This document shows, in pieces, positions 13,635-16,802 of a stretch of DNA of 16,802 nucleotides. Numbering within the stretch: position 1 is the first letter of the stretch; each line of letters opens with the position of its first letter. This DNA comes from CAVURW01 sp963743595 (lineage in GTDB: Bacteria > Verrucomicrobiota > Verrucomicrobiia > Methylacidiphilales > UBA1321), in NCBI GenBank assembly GCA_963743595.1, contig CAVURW010000164.1, positions 1 to 16,802 of the forward strand. The letters are read 5' to 3'. Below the pieces are notes generated by a model that saw nothing but the letters and a program-made list of their open reading frames with translations, was not told the origin of the DNA and did no database searches. Position numbers and translations under genes: made by a program.

Positions 13635-15962
13635 ATGAATGCCCTTTCATACCGCCTTTTCCCGGCTATCGCTCTTACGACTCTCACCGCCTTTTCCCTG
13701 AGCGACGCTGTTGCCCAACGGGTTCCCAAGCTGGTTCCTCACGTCTCGGCTGCAGCTAAAGATCGCAGTGATCAGAAGCAACTCGATTCGGCAGCGGTCA
13801 CCGGGACCACCACGCCGCCGCCCGGAGTCGATTCCGTTTGGTTCAATCGTCCGGCGGGGCGTTGGGAAAATGAAGCGATGCCCATCGGGAATGGGTTCAT
13901 TGGTGGAATGGTTTTTGGCGGTGTCGCCAATGAACGGATTCAATTTAACGAGCACAGTCTTTGGACCGGTAGCGAAACCGACGGCGATACCGGCGCGTAC
14001 CAGGCGTTTGGCGATCTCTTCTTCGATACAAATCAGACGCAGGCTCAGGACTATTGCCGCGAGCTGGATCTGACCCGTGCCGTTCAAAAGATCACCTACA
14101 CCTCCGCCGGCACACACTTTCAGCGCGATTACTTTTGTAGCGGCCCCGCGAACGTGATGGTTTTGCATTACGCGGCCGATCAAGAGGGCGCCTACAGCGG
14201 CTTGATTCACATGAGCGACGCGCATGGTTCAGCCCCGACGGCCGCCGGCAACAAGATCACGTTTTCCAGGAATCTACCCAACGGCATAGCCTATGAGGCG
14301 GAGTTGCTGGTAAAAAACGTGGGCGGACAATTGGCCGTGGAGAATGGTGGAATCCGCGTGACGGGCGCTAAAGAACTGACCTTGCTCCTAGCGGCGGGAA
14401 CCAATTATGTGCAGGACTACAACCAGGGCTTTCTCGGGGATTTACCGCATGCGAAAGTGGAGAAGATTTTGGCAGAAGCTTCCGGCAAGAACTTCGCTGA
14501 TCTCGAGACCGCGCATGTGGCCGATTACCAGAGCTATTTCAATCGATGCCAGATCGATTTAGGCGCTTCTGATCCAGCCGAAACGGCACTGCCGATTGAT
14601 CAGCGGATTAATCGGTACAAAGCGGCAAAATTACTTCCGCCGGAGCAGATGGACACCATGGTCTCGATCGATCCCGGCCTGGAGAAGCTTCTCTATGATT
14701 TCGGGCGGTACGCCATGATCAGCAGCAGTCGCCCGGGAAGTCTACCGGCGAATTTGCAGGGCATGTGGAACCTCTCGAATAACCCGCCATGGCGTTGCGA
14801 TTACCACTCCGATATTAACATCGAGATGAATTACTGGATGGCGCAAACCTCCGGATTGCCGGATCTGGCGATGCAGTTCTTTAAATATGTCGAGAGCATT
14901 CACCCGGTGTGGCTGGATATCGCCAAGCAAAGCAAGATTCCCCGCGGTTGGGTGATCCACGGCGAGAACAATATCTTCGGAGCGGGAAGCTGGAACATCT
15001 GCTACACCGCAAATGCGTGGTATTGCCAACATTTTTGGGAACATTACGCGTTTACCCAAGACAAAACATTCCTAGCGAAGGAGGCCTACCCGATTATCAA
15101 GGAGACCTGCCAATTCTGGGAAGATCGGCTGAAGAAACTGCCCGATGGAACGCTGGTGGTGCCGAAGGGATTTTCTCCTGAGCACGGACCGACAGAAGAC
15201 GGCGTGACATTCGACCAAGAACTCGTCTGGGATTTGTTCACGAACTACCTGGAAGCGGCGAAAACGCTGAATGTGGACGCCGATTATCAGGCAACAGTCA
15301 GCGATATGCGGGATCACTTGCTGAAACCGAAGATCGGTAAATTTGGTCAGCTCCAAGAATGGGCGGAAGACATCGACAACATGAAGGAGCAGCACCGCCA
15401 TTGCTCACATCTTCTGGGACTTTATCCCGGGCGGCAGATATCGCCGGATGCGACACCCGATCTCGCGAATGCGGCGAAGGTCTCGCTGATCGCGCGGGGC
15501 GATGGGGGCACCGGCTGGAGCCTAGCGTGGAAGGTCAATTTCTGGGCGCGCTTGCTGGATGGTGATCATGCCTACCGGATGGCAGCGACGCTGCTGAAGG
15601 GCTACATTTTGACCAATCTTTACGATATCTGCCCGCCGTTTCAAATTGATGGAAACCTTGGTTATGTGTCGGGCGTCGATGAGATGCTTCTTCAGAGTCA
15701 GACCGAAACGGACAAGGGGCTCTACCAACTTCGGTTGCTACCGGCTCCCACCCACGCATGGCCCAGCGGTTCGGTTTCTGGATTACGGGCACGAGGAAGC
15801 TTTTCGGTCGACCTGAAATGGGATCAAGGCAAGTTGACCACCGCGACGATCCACAGCATCACGGGGACGCAATGTCGCATCCTCTATGGAGACAAGAAGC
15901 TTGATTTACAGATGAAACCGGGCGCCAGCGTGACATTGGATGGCAATTTAGAGAAGAAGTAG
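13635..15962 (+). CDS. Secreted GH95 glycoside hydrolase (alpha-L-fucosidase type)
   Basis: GH95 enzymes cleave terminal alpha-L-fucose, or in some members alpha-L-galactose, from glycans by inversion. The 775 residues begin with a signal peptide ending near AVA-QR (residue 28), so the enzyme is exported. The N-terminal sandwich domain shows MPIGNGFIGGMVFGGVANERIQ (82-103), NEHSLWTG, AYQAFGDLFF and RELDL. The (alpha/alpha)6 barrel shows SLPANLQGMWN (369-379), HSDINIEMNYW (391-401), SPEHGP with probable acid Glu516, HCSHLLGLYPG (589-599), GGTGWSLAWK (624-633) and FQIDGNLG with probable base-site Asp672. The region between NEHSLWTG and AYQAFGDL is short, as if the usual LxxxR-rich helix segment were missing. 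The usual NIN at the active site reads DIN (393-395). The GH2 gene follows after 9 nt, suggesting joint breakdown of a fucosylated, beta-linked glycan. Confidence 0.92.
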   Translation: MNALSYRLFPAIALTTLTAFSLSDAVAQRVPKLVPHVSAAAKDRSDQKQLDSAAVTGTTTPPPGVDSVWFNRPAGRWENEAMPIGNGFIGGMVFGGVANERIQFNEHSLWTGSETDGDTGAYQAFGDLFFDTNQTQAQDYCRELDLTRAVQKITYTSAGTHFQRDYFCSGPANVMVLHYAADQEGAYSGLIHMSDAHGSAPTAAGNKITFSRNLPNGIAYEAELLVKNVGGQLAVENGGIRVTGAKELTLLLAAGTNYVQDYNQGFLGDLPHAKVEKILAEASGKNFADLETAHVADYQSYFNRCQIDLGASDPAETALPIDQRINRYKAAKLLPPEQMDTMVSIDPGLEKLLYDFGRYAMISSSRPGSLPANLQGMWNLSNNPPWRCDYHSDINIEMNYWMAQTSGLPDLAMQFFKYVESIHPVWLDIAKQSKIPRGWVIHGENNIFGAGSWNICYTANAWYCQHFWEHYAFTQDKTFLAKEAYPIIKETCQFWEDRLKKLPDGTLVVPKGFSPEHGPTEDGVTFDQELVWDLFTNYLEAAKTLNVDADYQATVSDMRDHLLKPKIGKFGQLQEWAEDIDNMKEQHRHCSHLLGLYPGRQISPDATPDLANAAKVSLIARGDGGTGWSLAWKVNFWARLLDGDHAYRMAATLLKGYILTNLYDICPPFQIDGNLGYVSGVDEMLLQSQTETDKGLYQLRLLPAPTHAWPSGSVSGLRARGSFSVDLKWDQGKLTTATIHSITGTQCRILYGDKKLDLQMKPGASVTLDGNLEKK

Positions 15963-15971
15963 CGCAAGACC

Positions 15972-16802
15972 ATGCGCTTGCTTATTCTTCTCGTCCTAAT
16001 TCCTCTGCTTTTCATTCTCAGTTCGCTCTCTGCAAATGCGGAAGAGAGCCTGCGCCTCTCGGAGGTCATCAATCGCGATTGGCTCTTCACGTTGGGTGAT
16101 CAACCTGGCGCGGAGGCACCGGAATTTAACGATTCTACGTGGTCTCGCATCGGTTTGCCGCATTCGTTCAGCATCCCTTATTTCCAATCGACCCATTTTT
16201 ATGTGGGCTACGGGTGGTATCGAAAAAAGCTGGTTTTGACCGCCGAACAACTTCGAGGAAAGCGGGTCTTCCTGGAGTTTGATGCGGTATTTCAAGACAC
16301 GGAGGTCTACATGAACGGCAAGCGCGTGGGGCACCACATGGGTGGCTACAACGGCTTCTCGTACGATATTACGGATGCTGTCATCGCCGGGCAGAATGTG
16401 ATCGCGGTGCGCGTGAATAATTTGTGGAACCCACGCCTCGCCCCTCGCGCTGGGGAACATGTCTTTAGTGGCGGGATCTATCGCGATGTCCGCTTGCTCT
16501 TGACCGACCCATTGCATGTGACTTGGTACGGTACGTTTGTCACCACGCCTAAGCTCAGTGCCGAATCCGGCACGGTGAACGTCCAAACCGAAGTCCGTAA
16601 CGACAGCTCCACACCCAGCAACGCCACATTGCGGACCGATATTCTCGATGATCAAGGAAGTCTAATAACCACAGTGACGAGTACTGTTTCAGTCGGAGCC
16701 GGGCAAACCGTTAACGTCGATCAAACAACGCCCACAGTGCCGCATCCGCGACTCTGGAGTCCGCAGCATCCCACTCTCTACACCGCAGTCAGTACAATAC
16801 GT
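15972..16802 (+). CDS. Secreted GH2 glycoside hydrolase, 5' part (runs off right edge)
   Basis: This frame is open from the ATG at 15972 to the window end (277 residues, no stop), so it is partial. It opens with a signal peptide (MRLLILLVLIPLLFILSSLS, then ANA-EES). The jelly-roll sugar-binding domain of GH2 follows (about 30-180): NRDWLFTLGD, FNDSTWSRIGLPHSFS, YGWYRKKLVL, VFLEFDAVFQDTEVYMNGKRVG, GGYNGFSYDIT, NVIAVRVNN and SGGIYRDVRLL. An immunoglobulin-like domain then starts (about 183-277), including RLWSPQHPTLYTAV. The catalytic barrel with its two Glu residues lies beyond the edge. Domain order fits beta-galactosidase, beta-glucuronidase or beta-mannosidase-like GH2 members; the substrate cannot be fixed without the barrel. 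It is 9 nt behind the GH95 stop, so probably the same transcript. Confidence 0.92.
   Translation, partial: MRLLILLVLIPLLFILSSLSANAEESLRLSEVINRDWLFTLGDQPGAEAPEFNDSTWSRIGLPHSFSIPYFQSTHFYVGYGWYRKKLVLTAEQLRGKRVFLEFDAVFQDTEVYMNGKRVGHHMGGYNGFSYDITDAVIAGQNVIAVRVNNLWNPRLAPRAGEHVFSGGIYRDVRLLLTDPLHVTWYGTFVTTPKLSAESGTVNVQTEVRNDSSTPSNATLRTDILDDQGSLITTVTSTVSVGAGQTVNVDQTTPTVPHPRLWSPQHPTLYTAVSTIR

Noticed and set aside
15996..16655. 219-codon open frame on the minus strand at the right edge
   Set aside because: It is antisense to the GH2 gene, whose signal peptide and sugar-binding domain are clear and whose frame is open to the edge.

Overview
The window looks like chromosomal DNA of a free-living bacterium with moderate GC. 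The gene mix fits Verrucomicrobiota or a neighbouring PVC-type lineage: secreted GH95 and GH2 glycosidases, a bacterial-type glycogen debranching enzyme, a CpaE/TadZ-like ATPase standing alone, PPK2, dnaA without dnaN beside it, and few Shine-Dalgarno sequences. This taxonomic guess is inference from gene content; no marker here settles it.

Left part (1-9040): every protein gene lies on the minus strand. Reading leftwards from dnaA (7652-9040), the order is: a structured RNA that I call a 6S RNA (about 7281-7468) in the 478-bp dnaA-lysS gap; a tight lysS-MFS transporter-DUF374 acyltransferase operon (7173 to 3664), whose last two genes are coupled by a TAATG stop/start overlap; a CpaE/TadZ-like ATPase with a degenerate receiver domain (2352-3557); and a GH133-type glycogen debranching enzyme (211-2278) split by a single-base frameshift near 1660. 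The left edge (1-210) has no confident gene but carries a 33-bp imperfect tandem repeat.

Middle (9033-9666): this AT-rich gap contains several DnaA-box matches. Two in tandem lie over the dnaA start codon, a perfect one is at 9200, and an inverted one is at 9407 beside an AT-rich stretch. It is a good oriC candidate. A small exported protein of unknown function (9667-10227) follows on the plus strand, behind a perfect TATAAT.

Right part: a minus-strand series runs PPK2 kinase, 4HBT thioesterase, HU/IHF-family protein, and a compact SF2 helicase whose motifs resemble the strawberry-notch family. The HU-like gene and the helicase gene are only 4 nt apart. Divergent from PPK2 on the plus strand is a two-gene carbohydrate locus: a secreted GH95 (alpha-L-fucosidase-type) enzyme followed after 9 nt by a secreted GH2 enzyme that runs off the right edge.

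The left half is therefore core replication, translation and envelope housekeeping around a likely origin, plus glycogen turnover. The right half combines DNA architecture/remodelling, polyphosphate metabolism and extracellular glycan breakdown. I see no tRNA, rRNA, CRISPR array, insertion sequence or prophage.
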